Shown here: piece after piece, positions 27,825 to 37,487 of the stretch
Position numbering within the stretch: the stretch's first letter is position 1
Layout: the number at the start of each line of letters is the position of its first letter
NCBI RefSeq assembly: GCF_900637685.1
Contig: NZ_LR134388.1
Coordinates: 572,001-636,000 of the forward strand
Origin: Legionella sainthelensi
Lineage (GTDB): Bacteria > Pseudomonadota > Gammaproteobacteria > Legionellales > Legionellaceae
Length of the DNA stretch: 64,000 bases
Direction of reading: 5' to 3'
The notes under the pieces: generated by a model
Seen by the model: the letters and a program-made list of their open reading frames with translations, nothing else
Told to the model about the DNA's origin: nothing
Databases searched by the model: none
Translations under genes and position numbers: made by a program

Positions 27825-27887
27825 TATTGGAAGTTTAGGCTGAACCTATAATTAAAAGTCAACTGGGTGGTCCTCGAGGATGGATAG

Positions 27888-28784
27888 CTACCATCCTTTA
27901 CTGGAGCAAATTAGTTCATATGCTTTGACTATTTTTTGAGTTTTTTCATTAGCTATTTTAATCATTTCTTGAGGTAATCCTTGAGCAATTAATTTGTCAG
28001 GATGATTTCGGCTTAATAAGCGTCTGTAGGCACGTTTTACTTCTTGTTTGCTTGCATTAGGGGCTATTTCCAGAAGCGCATATGCATAATCCAAATTTGA
28101 TTTAGTGGATTGATAATTATATCTGCTGTAGGACGAGTAGGATTCAGATGAGGAATATTGTTGTGATTGTGACTCATCATCCTTGGGTTGCTCATATGAA
28201 TAACTAGTACCAAAATCTTCATAAAATCGATATTGTCTATGCAGTGGTGCAAAATCTAGTTTGGAAAAAATAACATCCAACAGTTGAATTTTTTTTGTAC
28301 TAAGACCATCAGTTAGAGCTGCTCGATACTGAATGTCGAGAAATAACCTGAGTAAATCTCGATTATCTTTACAGGACTTTTTTAATTGTTCGAGAATTTC
28401 ATTTAGATTAAAATCGAGTTGTTTGCCTTCATTAAATAAACGTTTTGCTACGATTTTTTGTTCCTTGCTTAAACGCATTTCTTCCATGAATTGACGTGCA
28501 ACCGCTAGTTCATTTTCGGTTACGCGACCATCCGCTTTGGCTAAATGCCCCATAATGGAAAAGGTCGCTTCAAAAAAAGTCTTTTGGACGTTTTTACGCT
28601 TTTCACTGTAATAAGACCAATGAGGGTTGGAATAGTATTGGGATAAACCTCTGTCAAAAAAATTACCTATTAAAAGACCAAAGAGTGTTCCCGTAGGTCC
28701 AGCAATTAAATAGCCAAAACATGCGCCAATAATTTTCCCCCACCAGGTAGTGATGATAAAGAAGTCCCGAAAAGTCATCAGCAA
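27888..28784 (-). CDS. djlA: DjlA-like co-chaperone (TerB-like plus C-terminal J domain)
   Basis: The 298-residue product has an N-terminal hydrophobic segment with Gly-x-x-x-Gly repeats (GACFGYLIAGPTGTLFGLLIG, about 17-37), as in DjlA, then a TerB-like helical domain (about 65-185, EATFSIMGHLAKADGRVTENE), a Ser/Tyr/Gln-rich linker (about 198-228) and a C-terminal J domain (about 229-298) with the HPD motif in SRNHPDKL. DjlA stimulates DnaK ATPase at the inner membrane; in Legionella the protein is linked to intracellular survival. It is divergent from waaA, 80 bp away. Confidence 0.9.
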   Translation of the reverse strand: MLMTFRDFFIITTWWGKIIGACFGYLIAGPTGTLFGLLIGNFFDRGLSQYYSNPHWSYYSEKRKNVQKTFFEATFSIMGHLAKADGRVTENELAVARQFMEEMRLSKEQKIVAKRLFNEGKQLDFNLNEILEQLKKSCKDNRDLLRLFLDIQYRAALTDGLSTKKIQLLDVIFSKLDFAPLHRQYRFYEDFGTSYSYEQPKDDESQSQQYSSSESYSSYSRYNYQSTKSNLDYAYALLEIAPNASKQEVKRAYRRLLSRNHPDKLIAQGLPQEMIKIANEKTQKIVKAYELICSSKGW

Positions 28785-28864
28785 GGATCCTTCAAAATTA
28801 TGTCATTTTATCGCTTTATACCATATTTTAAGTATATACTGTCGCTTTTTGGGTTTGGTTTTAT

Positions 28865-30118
28865 ATGCGATTTTTTTACTCTTTTTTGATGTATCTGCTT
28901 GTCCCTTTTATTTTAATACGTTTGTGGTGGAAAGGGAAAAGCTTACCTGCTTATCGAAAACGCATAGCAGAACGTTTTTTCCTAAGTACTTATGAGTATA
29001 AACCGGTTGATGTTTGGGTGCACGCTGTTTCTTTAGGAGAAGTTATTGCCGCTACTCCTTTAATCGATGCAATGCTTGATAAAAATTGGTCTTTGTTGGT
29101 GACTACGATGACGCCAACGGGTTCTGAGCGCGTACAAGCTCGTTTTGGCAATAAGGTGATGCATCAATACCTGCCTTATGATCTTCCCGGCGCATTAAAA
29201 CGCTTTTATCAACGAATTAAACCTCGAGTAGGTGTGATTATGGAGACCGAGTTATGGCCTAATTTAATTTATCAGGCGCAAACCGCTCAAATTCCATTAT
29301 TACTTGCCAACGCACGCATATCGGATGATTCTTTACAAGGCTATAAGAAAATTAAATGTCTCATTAAACCTGTTTTAAATAAATTCTCTGCTATTTTGAC
29401 CCAAGGAGAAGAGGATGCACGACGTTTTATTACTTTGGGAGCTCGAGAAGAAATAATACATGTATTAGGAAATATGAAGTTTGATTTACAAACGAATAGC
29501 ATCGAAAGCCAACGTTTTAGTGATTTAAAAAGACACTGGGGATCGGCACGTATCGCAGTGATTGCCGCAAGTACTCATGAAAATGAAGAAGCACAGATTT
29601 TGTCTCAGTTGAAGCGCCTACAACACGCAATTCCCGATGTAATTTTATTAATTGCTCCGCGCCACCCCGAACGTTTTCAAGCTGTTTATCAATTATGCCT
29701 TCAATCTGGATTTAAAACAGGGTTGCGTTCTGACTTACACACCCTGAATCCGGAAAATGAGATTGTTGTACTCGATAGTTTAGGTGAGCTTCTAGGATTA
29801 TATCAAATTAGTGATTATGCTTTTGTAGGAGGAAGCCTTGTTCCTGTTGGTGGGCATAATGTATTAGAGCCTATTGCGATGAATGTTCCAGTGTTAAGTG
29901 GGCATCAAGTCCATAATTTTAAAGCGATTTGTGATGAGTTAGAGGCGGCCGAAGGTATTTTATTAGCAGGAAGTGCAAAAGAAGTAATTGATGGCATTAT
30001 TAAGTTGCATGCAAATTCCATGCTCCGACAGCAAATGATTCATAATGCTACAGCTGTTTTCGAAAAAAATAAAGGGTCGGTTGCCCGACATTTACGACAA
30101 ATTGAAGAGGTCATATAG
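28865..30118 (+). CDS. waaA: Kdo transferase WaaA (KdtA)
   Basis: WaaA transfers Kdo residues from CMP-Kdo to lipid A precursor at the inner membrane, the step that begins LPS core synthesis. The 417-residue product (425 in E. coli) has an N-terminal membrane anchor (FFYSFLMYLLVPFILIRLWW), then the family segments WVHAVSLGEVIAATPLI, MTPTGSERV, PYDLPGALKRF and the acceptor-site METELWPNLI. The nucleotide-binding C-terminal half has RHPERF, FVGGSLVPVGGHNVLEP and the conserved Glu in that motif. The gene stands alone; the hairpin repeat after its stop may end transcription. Confidence 0.93.
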   Translation: MRFFYSFLMYLLVPFILIRLWWKGKSLPAYRKRIAERFFLSTYEYKPVDVWVHAVSLGEVIAATPLIDAMLDKNWSLLVTTMTPTGSERVQARFGNKVMHQYLPYDLPGALKRFYQRIKPRVGVIMETELWPNLIYQAQTAQIPLLLANARISDDSLQGYKKIKCLIKPVLNKFSAILTQGEEDARRFITLGAREEIIHVLGNMKFDLQTNSIESQRFSDLKRHWGSARIAVIAASTHENEEAQILSQLKRLQHAIPDVILLIAPRHPERFQAVYQLCLQSGFKTGLRSDLHTLNPENEIVVLDSLGELLGLYQISDYAFVGGSLVPVGGHNVLEPIAMNVPVLSGHQVHNFKAICDELEAAEGILLAGSAKEVIDGIIKLHANSMLRQQMIHNATAVFEKNKGSVARHLRQIEEVI

Positions 30119-30125
30119 GCAAGTA

Positions 30126-30155
30126 ACCCCCCGTTTTCACGGAGGGGTGATGTAC
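30126..30155 (+). repeat. Dispersed hairpin repeat (copy 1)
   Basis: An imperfect palindrome (ACCCCCCG, loop TTTTCA, CGGAGGGGT) followed by GATGTACGCG. The central GTTTTCACGGA and the following GGTGAYGTA are shared with the copies around 49177 and 49654-49950. It lies just after the waaA stop. Confidence 0.6.
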
Positions 30156-30237
30156 GCGTGTTGGCGTCTACATATGCCTAATTCGTTAATTAAAAAAAGC
30201 AGAATAGCTCTCTTTTTCTTAGGTAAGAAAGTAGCTA

Positions 30238-30714
30238 TTAAGAGCCTTGATTTTGTTTTTCTTTAATCTCTGACAAAGTTTTGCAGTCAATACATAAGGT
30301 TGCAGTAGGTCTTGCTTCCAAACGTTTGAGGCCAATTTCAATACCACATGCTTCACAATAACCAAAATCTTCATTTCTTAATCGTTCTAATGCATCTTCA
30401 ATTTTTTTGATAAGTTTACGTTCGCGGTCACGTGTGCGTAATTCGATGCTAAACTCTTCTTCTTGGCTTGCCCTGTCTGATGGGTCGGGAAAATTAGCAG
30501 CTTCGTCCTTCATATGGGTCACAGTACGATCCACTTCTTCCATTAATGATTGACGCCAAGCTAGCAATATTTTTTCAATATGTGCCAACTGCTTTTCATT
30601 CATATATTCTTCCCCCGCAGTTTCCTGATAGGGGGTAATTCCCATGCTACCTATTGCGTCGCTTTTCACGTTGTATTGTCTCTCATTATTTTTATCAATT
30701 AATTGTTCGGTCAT
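30238..30714 (-). CDS. dksA: RNA polymerase-binding transcription factor DksA
   Basis: DksA binds the RNA polymerase secondary channel and, with ppGpp, sets transcription in stationary phase; in Legionella it affects virulence traits. The 158-residue product has the two-helix coiled coil with the tip motif DPSDRASQEEEF carrying the acidic pair required for activity, and a C4 zinc module (CEACGIEIG...CIDC). Its N-terminal extension of about 36 residues (Asn/Asp-rich) is similar in length to E. coli DksA. Single-gene unit; a strong purine-rich ribosome binding site (GGGAGGGAG) lies before the ATG. Confidence 0.93.
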   Translation of the reverse strand: MTEQLIDKNNERQYNVKSDAIGSMGITPYQETAGEEYMNEKQLAHIEKILLAWRQSLMEEVDRTVTHMKDEAANFPDPSDRASQEEEFSIELRTRDRERKLIKKIEDALERLRNEDFGYCEACGIEIGLKRLEARPTATLCIDCKTLSEIKEKQNQGS

Positions 30715-30802
30715 TTTTAGTCTCCCTCCCCAGCGTTTAACCTGGGACTACAGAAAGGAAAGGGTTTAGGTATACCAAAAAACTATTGTATCATCAATAA
30801 TA

Positions 30803-31609
30803 TTATCGCCAGCCCCCGCTTACTCTGTCATGACCCTGGATGTCTTGCCAACATCTTATACTTTTATACCTTAATCTATTAAGTATAGCTTGTACTTTAA
30901 ATTTTTGATCAAATCCATGTTCAAGCAAAAGTATACCTTGAGGCAAAAGATATTCATAACCGCGTTCAATGATACATTGTAGATCAGCTAAGCCTTCTTG
31001 ACTACTCACTAGTGCATTTCGTGGCTCAAAACGTAGATCACCTTGTTGCAAATGAGGATCGTCCTCTGCGATATAGGGTGGATTGGCTACAATAGCATGG
31101 TATTGATGCTGCGGAATTCCACTAAACCAGTTAGATAGAAAAAAATTTATATTTTCTATTTTGTTGTTTTGAGCGTTTTCTTTTGCAACTTTTAGTGCAT
31201 CTTCGCTAATGTCGCACGCAACAATTCGCCAGTTTGGTCTTTCTTTGGCCAGAGCTAAGGCTATAGCCCCACTGCCAGTACCTAGCTCAAGAATATGAGT
31301 ATCAGGCTGATCAGGGATAAATTCTAAGGCTAATGCCACAAGTAGTTCTGTTTCATGGCGTGGAATTAAAGTATGTTCATTGACCTTTAAATCAAGGGAC
31401 CAAAATTCACGTTGGCCCATGAGATAAGCAATGGGTATTCCTTGAGCTCTTTGAGCCATTAAATGTTCAAATGCAGCTAATTGTTTGGGCGTAAGCAATG
31501 CTTCAGGATGAGCAAAGAGATAGGCTCTGGTTTTATCTAAAACATAGCCTAATAAAATTTCTGCTTCTCTCTCTGGATTTTGTTTCAGAACTCTATCAAT
31601 GCTAATCAT
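30803..31609 (-). CDS. prmC: Release factor glutamine methyltransferase PrmC (HemK)
   Basis: PrmC methylates the Gln of the GGQ motif in RF1 and RF2 with S-adenosylmethionine. The 268-residue product has the N-terminal helical domain, the SAM motif [15 protein letters not shown] (about 106-120) and the catalytic NPPY (176-179). It follows prfA with an 8-bp overlap, so enzyme and substrate are made from the same mRNA. Third gene of hemA-prfA-prmC. Confidence 0.94.
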   Translation of the reverse strand: MISIDRVLKQNPEREAEILLGYVLDKTRAYLFAHPEALLTPKQLAAFEHLMAQRAQGIPIAYLMGQREFWSLDLKVNEHTLIPRHETELLVALALEFIPDQPDTHILELGTGSGAIALALAKERPNWRIVACDISEDALKVAKENAQNNKIENINFFLSNWFSGIPQHQYHAIVANPPYIAEDDPHLQQGDLRFEPRNALVSSQEGLADLQCIIERGYEYLLPQGILLLEHGFDQKFKVQAILNRLRYKSIRCWQDIQGHDRVSGGWR

Positions 31610-32690
31610 TTCGTCCTAGTTCTGCCAGTAACTCAGCATGATATTCACGCTTTAAGGGTTCAATCACTAAAGAAAGCTTACCTTCCATTACATCGTTTAA
31701 TTGATAGATTGTTAAATTAATTCGATGATCCGTTAAACGACCTTGGGGATAGTTATAGGTACGAATTCTCTCAGAACGATCACCTGTTCCCACCAGTGAT
31801 TTACGGGTTTGTGCTTGCTCTTTCTTCTGTTTACTTTGTTCTGCATCCAACAAGCGTGTTTTAAGTAAGGACATCGCTTTAGAACGATTTTTATGTTGAG
31901 AACGCTCATCTTGACATTCCACCACGACACCCGTAGGTATATGGGTAATGCGAATAGCAGAGTCTGTTTTATTGACGTGCTGTCCACCAGCTCCCGAGGA
32001 GCGGTAGGTGTCTATACGTAGATCATCTGGGTTAATTTGAATGTCATCAATTTCGTCAACCTCAGGTAAGATGGCCACAGTACAGGCCGAGGTATGTACA
32101 CGCCCTTGGGATTCAGTTTCAGGAACACGTTGTACACGATGAGCTCCAGATTCAAATTTGAGTTGTGAATAAACAGCGTTACCACTAATACGCGTGATGA
32201 TCTCTTTATATCCTCCATGTTCACCATGACTTGCACTAATTAATTCCTGTTGCCAGCCTTGCTCTTCTGCATAACGAATATACATACGGTAAAGATCACC
32301 AGCAAAAATCGCTGCTTCATCGCCACCAGTTCCTGCCCTGATTTCGAGATAAATATTGCGTTCATCATCAGGATCTTTGGGAATCAAATGCCATTGTAGC
32401 TGTTCATCGAGCTCTTCTACTTCATTTTTGGCGCTTGCTAACTCCTCGTCAGCCATGGCTGCTAACTCTTTATCTTCTCCAACAAGTAACTCCTCTAAAG
32501 AAGACACATTATTTTTTGCTTCGATATATGTTTCATAACAAGTCGCTATAGGCTCTAATTGTGCGTATTCTTTTGACAAAGTTTTAAATTGATTTTGATC
32601 AGCAATAACGGATGCTTCAGATAGTAAGCGTCCCACTTCCTGATAACGCTCCAGCATTTGCTGCAGTTTTAGTTCAAGAGATTTCTTCAT
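31602..32690 (-). CDS. prfA: Peptide chain release factor 1
   Basis: RF1 reads UAA and UAG stops. The 362-residue product has the GGQ motif at 235-237 ([10 protein letters not shown]), the PxT anticodon-like tripeptide as PET (190-192, PAT in E. coli) in [10 protein letters not shown], and the RF1 signature [12 protein letters not shown]. The start overlaps the end of hemA by 17 bp, and the stop overlaps prmC, the standard gammaproteobacterial hemA-prfA-prmC arrangement. Confidence 0.95.
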   Translation of the reverse strand: MKKSLELKLQQMLERYQEVGRLLSEASVIADQNQFKTLSKEYAQLEPIATCYETYIEAKNNVSSLEELLVGEDKELAAMADEELASAKNEVEELDEQLQWHLIPKDPDDERNIYLEIRAGTGGDEAAIFAGDLYRMYIRYAEEQGWQQELISASHGEHGGYKEIITRISGNAVYSQLKFESGAHRVQRVPETESQGRVHTSACTVAILPEVDEIDDIQINPDDLRIDTYRSSGAGGQHVNKTDSAIRITHIPTGVVVECQDERSQHKNRSKAMSLLKTRLLDAEQSKQKKEQAQTRKSLVGTGDRSERIRTYNYPQGRLTDHRINLTIYQLNDVMEGKLSLVIEPLKREYHAELLAELGRND

Positions 32691-33948
32691 AAGATGATTG
32701 ACGTGTTGTAGTAGTAAAAAGATATTGTGCTAAGGTAAATAAATCTTCTCGGCCGTCTTTGGCTATTTGTCTTAAGCCGGCTGTGGGATTATGGGTAAGC
32801 TTATTCACCAGCCGTTCGCTAAACTCATTTAAAACAAGCTGCTGACATTGGCCTGCAGAAAGCTTTTTTAAAGCACGTTGCAATTCTTTTTGTGCCAAAT
32901 CAGACATTTGGTTACGATAATCACAAATAACCTTTTTGGCTTTAAGAGAACGGTGTTTGCGAATGTAATTTTTCAGTTCTTCATCAACTAATTGCTCTGC
33001 ATGAAATGCAGCAAGGCGTCTTTCTTCGATGCCTTTTTCTATCATCGCTTGTAAATCGTCAATATTGTAGAGGTGTACTTGTGCGATTTCTTTGACATCG
33101 GCCTCAATATCTCGAGGAACTGCTAAATCTAAAAAGAACATGGGGGCATGATTTCTTTGATCTAATGCTTGCATTACCAAATCTTTATTAATAAATGGAA
33201 TGGGGCAAGTTGTTGCAGAAACAATAACATCAGCTTGAGACAGATGTTGAGCGATATCGCTGATAGGAATTGTTTTTCCATTAAAGGTTTTAGCAAGCTT
33301 CTCAGCATTTTCTTGGGTTCTGCTTGCTACCATGAAATGATTCACACCTTGTTGGTGTAAATACTTTGCTACTAAAGAAGCAGTTTCGCCTGAACCTATC
33401 AAAAAGACATTGAGGGATTTGTAGTTTGTAAAGAGCTGACCAATAAGTTGAACCGCAGCATAAGCTACTGAAACAGGATTGGTACCTATGCCACTTCGAG
33501 TGCGTACACGTTTTGATGCACTAAAAATATATTCAAAAATCGGGCGCAGTTCTGTTTTTATGGTGCCCAGATTACACGCATGTTGATAAGCTTGTTTCAT
33601 TTGACCAAGAATTTGTGGCTCTCCAATCATCATCGAGTCCAAACCGCTAGCGACTCGTAACGTATGCTTTATCCCTTCATGGCCTTTATATAAGTATAAA
33701 AAAGGAGACAACGATTCATACGATAAGTGATGTTCTTGGGCGAGCCAATGTGTAAGAGCCTGCGGGTCGTGTGTATCACAATAAATTTCTGTGCGATTAC
33801 AAGTAGATAAAATAGCAGCTTCATTGACCCCTGAGAGAGTGAATAAGCTGTTGAGCAACGAATCTTGGGCAGCCGGAGTCATGGCGACTTTTTCACGCAC
33901 GTTTATTGGAGCAGTTTTATGATTGAGTCCGCAAGCAACAAACACCAT
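32674..33948 (-). CDS. hemA: Glutamyl-tRNA reductase HemA
   Basis: HemA reduces glutamyl-tRNA to glutamate-1-semialdehyde, the first step of the C5 heme pathway. The 424-residue product carries the catalytic Cys50 ([11 protein letters not shown]), the substrate-binding segment [19 protein letters not shown], the NADPH-binding segment [18 protein letters not shown] and the C-terminal dimerisation helices. First gene of the operon. The 366-bp interval before it contains its promoter. lolB, which is divergent to hemA in many gammaproteobacteria, is not present here. Confidence 0.95.
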   Translation of the reverse strand: MVFVACGLNHKTAPINVREKVAMTPAAQDSLLNSLFTLSGVNEAAILSTCNRTEIYCDTHDPQALTHWLAQEHHLSYESLSPFLYLYKGHEGIKHTLRVASGLDSMMIGEPQILGQMKQAYQHACNLGTIKTELRPIFEYIFSASKRVRTRSGIGTNPVSVAYAAVQLIGQLFTNYKSLNVFLIGSGETASLVAKYLHQQGVNHFMVASRTQENAEKLAKTFNGKTIPISDIAQHLSQADVIVSATTCPIPFINKDLVMQALDQRNHAPMFFLDLAVPRDIEADVKEIAQVHLYNIDDLQAMIEKGIEERRLAAFHAEQLVDEELKNYIRKHRSLKAKKVICDYRNQMSDLAQKELQRALKKLSAGQCQQLVLNEFSERLVNKLTHNPTAGLRQIAKDGREDLFTLAQYLFTTTTRQSSYEEIS

Positions 33949-34314
33949 AAGATTATGAATTAGTGAATTTGAAATTATTGAGTTAATCGGTGAATTGTAA
34001 ACGATTACCTGTTAAATTTGTAGTGTACCCGGGGCATATTTATTGGAATTGTTGCTGCGGAGCTTATTTACTTACCATTAACGCGCTTTTCTAAACGCTA
34101 TTGTGAGGAACTAAATTGCTTCGTCAACATACCTGCTAATACATTTTTGTTCTGTGCTCTGTTTCTTGCCGCACTTCGCCTTCAGTAGTGCTTAGATAAC
34201 GCATTAAAAGATTCGAAAATATCTTCTTGTAAAATTAAAGTACATTGTTGTTTTGCCGCTAACAATAGTAGAGGGTTTTTGTTCAAATGCCCAAGTTGAC
34301 GAGGGGAATGAATC
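33949..34314. other. Intergenic region between divergent hemA and a small conserved gene
   Basis: No gene was recognised in these 366 bp. It must carry the hemA promoter (left) and that of the gene at 34315 (right). A good Shine-Dalgarno (GAGGGGAA) precedes 34315. No clear hairpin, operator or RNA gene could be named. Confidence 0.5.
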
Positions 34315-34602
34315 ATGGACATAATCTTACAAGGCGAGCATAGTGGTGAAGAAGCGACACAAAGCCTGGCACGTGTATTAGAATTATTTAAGGAGCGTTA
34401 TCAAATCGCCGGATTTCGTGAAATTCATTTAACAGTAACTTTGCTTGATGAGCAAGGGGATGACGTGGAATTAATTGATAGTGAATCAAATCAGGCGTAT
34501 CGAATTTTTGAAGTTTATCGTCAAGGATATGAACTGAGTTCGAGTAAAGGAAAAAAAGTTCCAGTACTGCAATTAGTTGTAGATAACACACGTTCACGAT
34601 AA
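34315..34602 (+). CDS. Conserved small protein of unknown function
   Basis: The 95-residue product is acidic, with a helix (about 10-30, SGEEATQSLARVLELFKERYQ) and a mainly beta C-terminal half (IHLTVTLLDEQGDDVELID ... VLQLVVDN). It has no signal peptide, no membrane segment and no cysteine. A strong ribosome binding site supports translation. It sits 11 bp before the site-2 protease gene and is probably co-transcribed with it. I do not recognise a family. Confidence 0.7.
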   Translation: MDIILQGEHSGEEATQSLARVLELFKERYQIAGFREIHLTVTLLDEQGDDVELIDSESNQAYRIFEVYRQGYELSSSKGKKVPVLQLVVDNTRSR

Positions 34603-34613
34603 AGGAGTGACCT

Positions 34614-35678
34614 ATGCTTTTGGCAATTATCGCCATAATACTCACATTAATCCTTGTAGTAGGGATACATGAGGGTGGGCATGCAATATTAGCTCGTTTT
34701 TTTCAAGTAAAAATTAAAAAAATCTCCATAGGATTTGGTAAGCCATTATTGCGTTGGCGAGGCAAAAGCGGCTGTGAATGGGTATGGGCATTTTTTCCTT
34801 TGGGAGGGTATGTCCAATTAGAGAACACTCGAATTAGTCCCGTAAAGCCAGCAAAATACCCGGGATGTTTTGATAAGAAGCCAGTTTGGCAGCGTATTCT
34901 GATTTTGTTAGCAGGAGCAGTTGCCAATCTCATCACTGCGTGGTTTGCCTTTGTTATCGTATTTTCTTTGGGTCTTAGCTACCATGTCCCTGAAATCAAA
35001 GGAGTGCAGCCTAACAGCACGGCCGCTCAAGCAGGCATGCTTTCAGGGGATAAGTTTGTATCTATTGGTGAGCATGCCACCCCAACTTGGAGTGATGTGG
35101 GCATGCAGTTAGTGATTCTTTGGGGGAAAAAAGATATTCCTGTAGTGCTTAATCGCAGCGATGGCAAACAGACCACGGCAATGCTTGATTTAAGCCATGT
35201 ACAATTTCGTGGAGCAAGATTATCTTTATTAGCGCAATTAGGTATTGAGCCCAATTTAGCTGCCGCTCAAAGTGAATTACGTGCTTCATCATTTGTTGAT
35301 GCACTCTATCAGGCTAATGCCACGATGATGCATATGATTTATTTTTTTCTAATGGTATTAAAACAGTTATTTTCAGGAGTAATCCCTTTTTCGGCACTGC
35401 TAGGTCCTATAGGCATTTTTGCTGCTTCAGTGGCCTCGCTGACCCAGGGAATAGTGGTTTTTATGTTTTTTATCGCAACGTTAAGCCTTGCCGTTGCGGT
35501 GATAAACTTATTTCCAATTCCAGGTTTAGATGGAGGATCTATAGTTTATGCTCTAATTGAAAAAATCCGCGGCAAACCCGTATCCGTGGCGATGGAGCTT
35601 TTATTGCATAGACTGGTGTTTATTATATTTTGCGTGGTATTAGTTCATTTATTAATGAATGATTTGCAAAGACTTTAA
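34614..35678 (+). CDS. RseP-like site-2 protease (M50)
   Basis: This is an intramembrane zinc protease of 354 residues. The active site HEGGH is at 19-23 in the first helix; the second metal-binding motif is in FPIPGLDGGSIVYALIE near the third helix. A single PDZ domain (about 117-205, VQPNSTAAQAGMLSGDKFVSIG) lies between helices. E. coli RseP has two PDZ domains and 450 residues, so this is a shorter paralogue rather than the canonical RseP, which in most relatives sits in the dxr-bamA cluster. Cleavage target unknown; an anti-sigma factor is possible. Good ribosome binding site (AAGGAGTGA). Confidence 0.85.
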   Translation: MLLAIIAIILTLILVVGIHEGGHAILARFFQVKIKKISIGFGKPLLRWRGKSGCEWVWAFFPLGGYVQLENTRISPVKPAKYPGCFDKKPVWQRILILLAGAVANLITAWFAFVIVFSLGLSYHVPEIKGVQPNSTAAQAGMLSGDKFVSIGEHATPTWSDVGMQLVILWGKKDIPVVLNRSDGKQTTAMLDLSHVQFRGARLSLLAQLGIEPNLAAAQSELRASSFVDALYQANATMMHMIYFFLMVLKQLFSGVIPFSALLGPIGIFAASVASLTQGIVVFMFFIATLSLAVAVINLFPIPGLDGGSIVYALIEKIRGKPVSVAMELLLHRLVFIIFCVVLVHLLMNDLQRL

Positions 35679-35700
35679 GTTAATTAAAAAATTTAAGTCT

Positions 35701-36405
35701 TCACTGTTTTTCTATGGTGCGCGCGCAACACCAAACATCCACTTGCTTTACTCCGGATTTCTTTAAGGTGCGTGCCAGTTCATTTGCGGTATTACCGGTG
35801 GTAAGAAGATCATCGATAATGGCGACATGCTGATAAGGAAGTTTTTGGGTTATAAAGGCAGAGCGTAAATTTTTTCTCCTTTGTTTTTCATCCAGACCTG
35901 CTTGAGGTTTTGTGTTGAGCGTTTTTTGGCAACTGAATAAATTACAAGGGAGCTGTAATTTTTTAGCTAAAGAACGAGCTAAGACGGCGGCTTGGTTAAA
36001 TCCACGTTGTTTGATTCGTTGTGAATGCATGGGGACAGGGATCAAACACTGAGGCATATCTGCTTGGTTTGATAGTGATTTAAAAATTAAATAGCTTAAA
36101 AAAGATGTAAGATATAGCCCCTCATGATATTTGAATTGATGTAAAAGGCTTCGCAGTGGCTCTTCAAAAGTATACTTTATGAATGCTCTATCAAAAGAGG
36201 GTGGTTTTTTAATACAATTTCCGCAGACGAGAAAATGGGTGTCAGGTAAGGGATAAGCACAATAGCGACAACCAGGGCCTAGCAAAGGCATGAGTTCAAG
36301 GCAATGTGAACACACGGCCATTTTGTTGTTGTGGTATTGATTACATAAGATACATATTGAGTATATACGTAAACTTTGTGCTAAACTCCATATTTTTTGA
36401 CGCAC
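35701..36405 (-). CDS. comF: ComF family phosphoribosyltransferase-like protein
   Basis: The 234-residue product has the layout of ComF/GntX: an N-terminal zinc module with paired cysteines (CILCNQY ... CSHCLELMPLLGPGCRYCA ... CGNC), then a type I phosphoribosyltransferase domain with VAIIDDLLTTGNTANELA as the PRPP-binding loop. ComF proteins are needed for natural DNA uptake in competent bacteria; Legionella is naturally competent and has a comF regulated with competence. Its start overlaps the long non-coding part before bioC, divergent from it. Confidence 0.88.
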   Translation of the reverse strand: MRQKIWSLAQSLRIYSICILCNQYHNNKMAVCSHCLELMPLLGPGCRYCAYPLPDTHFLVCGNCIKKPPSFDRAFIKYTFEEPLRSLLHQFKYHEGLYLTSFLSYLIFKSLSNQADMPQCLIPVPMHSQRIKQRGFNQAAVLARSLAKKLQLPCNLFSCQKTLNTKPQAGLDEKQRRKNLRSAFITQKLPYQHVAIIDDLLTTGNTANELARTLKKSGVKQVDVWCCARTIEKQ

Positions 36406-36443
36406 GAGTAAGTTGGATTCCTTTAATCTTTCCTGGTTCTATA

Positions 36444-37301
36444 ATGGCTGTTATCTATGAAATTAGCAAGGCATTTAATCGACATGCCGCCGAATATGAA
36501 GTTGCTGCTAAAGTACAGCAAGAAATAGGGGGGCGTCTATTAGAGCGCTTGCATTATTTAAGCATGAAACCGCAACGCATTTTGGATTTAGGCTGCGGCC
36601 CAGGTTTCTTTTCTCAAGAATTAGCGCGGATGTATCCCAAAGCCCAAGTTGTAGGTTTGGATTTAGCCCAGATCATGTTATTACAGGCACGAAAAAGACA
36701 AGGTTGGCGGCGTCGCTGGTCTTTAGTCGCAGCAGACATGGAACGTATGCCTTTTGCCGATGGGGCGTTTGATTTGGTTTTTGCCAATCAAGTGATTCAT
36801 TGGGGGGGGCATTTAACTTCGGTCTTTCGTGAATTAAATCGAATCATCAAGCCCAATGGATGTTTGATGTTTACTACCTTAGGGCCTGACACGTTTCAGG
36901 AATTAAAAGCCGCTTGGTTTGGCGTGAACCATTACGCACACGTTAATGAATTTGCTGACATGCATGATGTAGGGGACTGGTTAATGTCGGAACATTTCTT
37001 AGATCCAGTTATCGATATGGAATTGTTGGCGGTGCATTATGAAAGTTTGCCTAAATTGTTACAGTCTTTGAAGGCTCAAGGAGTCAAAAACATTAATCCC
37101 AAAAGAAACCAAGGATTAACTGGAAAAACAGCTTGGCAACAATTTAAACAAAACTATACCGCAATGCAAACCGACAACGGAAAATACCCTCTGACTTATG
37201 AAGTAGTTTACGGACATGCCTGGAAGGGGGAGCAAAGGAAAACAGAGTTCGGAATAGAAACAATGGTGCCAGTATCCCAAATAGTGAAGCTTAAAAGTTA
37301 G
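36444..37301 (+). CDS. bioC: Malonyl-ACP O-methyltransferase BioC
   Basis: BioC methylates malonyl-ACP to start biotin synthesis. I chose the ATG at 36444 (MAVIYEISKAFNRHAAEYE), which matches the family N-terminus; an earlier ATG at 36306 would lie inside comF on the other strand. The 285-residue product has the SAM motif ILDLGCGPGFFSQEL, then DMERMPFADGAFDLVFANQVIHW and TLGPDTFQELKAAW, a BioC signature. No other bio genes are adjacent, although BioC is often near bioH or bioD. It is divergent from comF. Confidence 0.9.
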   Translation: MAVIYEISKAFNRHAAEYEVAAKVQQEIGGRLLERLHYLSMKPQRILDLGCGPGFFSQELARMYPKAQVVGLDLAQIMLLQARKRQGWRRRWSLVAADMERMPFADGAFDLVFANQVIHWGGHLTSVFRELNRIIKPNGCLMFTTLGPDTFQELKAAWFGVNHYAHVNEFADMHDVGDWLMSEHFLDPVIDMELLAVHYESLPKLLQSLKAQGVKNINPKRNQGLTGKTAWQQFKQNYTAMQTDNGKYPLTYEVVYGHAWKGEQRKTEFGIETMVPVSQIVKLKS

Positions 37302-37449
37302 CCTCATGCTGCAGTTGGTCTGCTTTTGGTTTTATTAAATTACCTAGAGCATCATCCATTAAGTTCGAGACAAGGCGCAAATAAGTGGGTGAGGTAGGAT
37401 ACAAAAATACATGACTGAGCCTAATGAGCTTGCAACCAGGGCTATGTAT

Positions 37450-37482
37450 CCTCTACTGCTAAATGGATTAAAACAGTAGAGG
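37450..37482. terminator. Hairpin downstream of the 37.5-kb unknown gene
   Basis: A 9-bp perfect stem (CCTCTACTG / CAGTAGAGG) with a 15-base loop lies 5 bp after the stop of the minus-strand gene. A T run is lacking, so termination efficiency is uncertain. Confidence 0.45.
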
Positions 37483-37487
37483 CAATC

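Noticed and set aside
36306-36443. N-terminal extension of BioC
   Set aside because: The 46 added residues do not resemble the family and lie over comF on the other strand.
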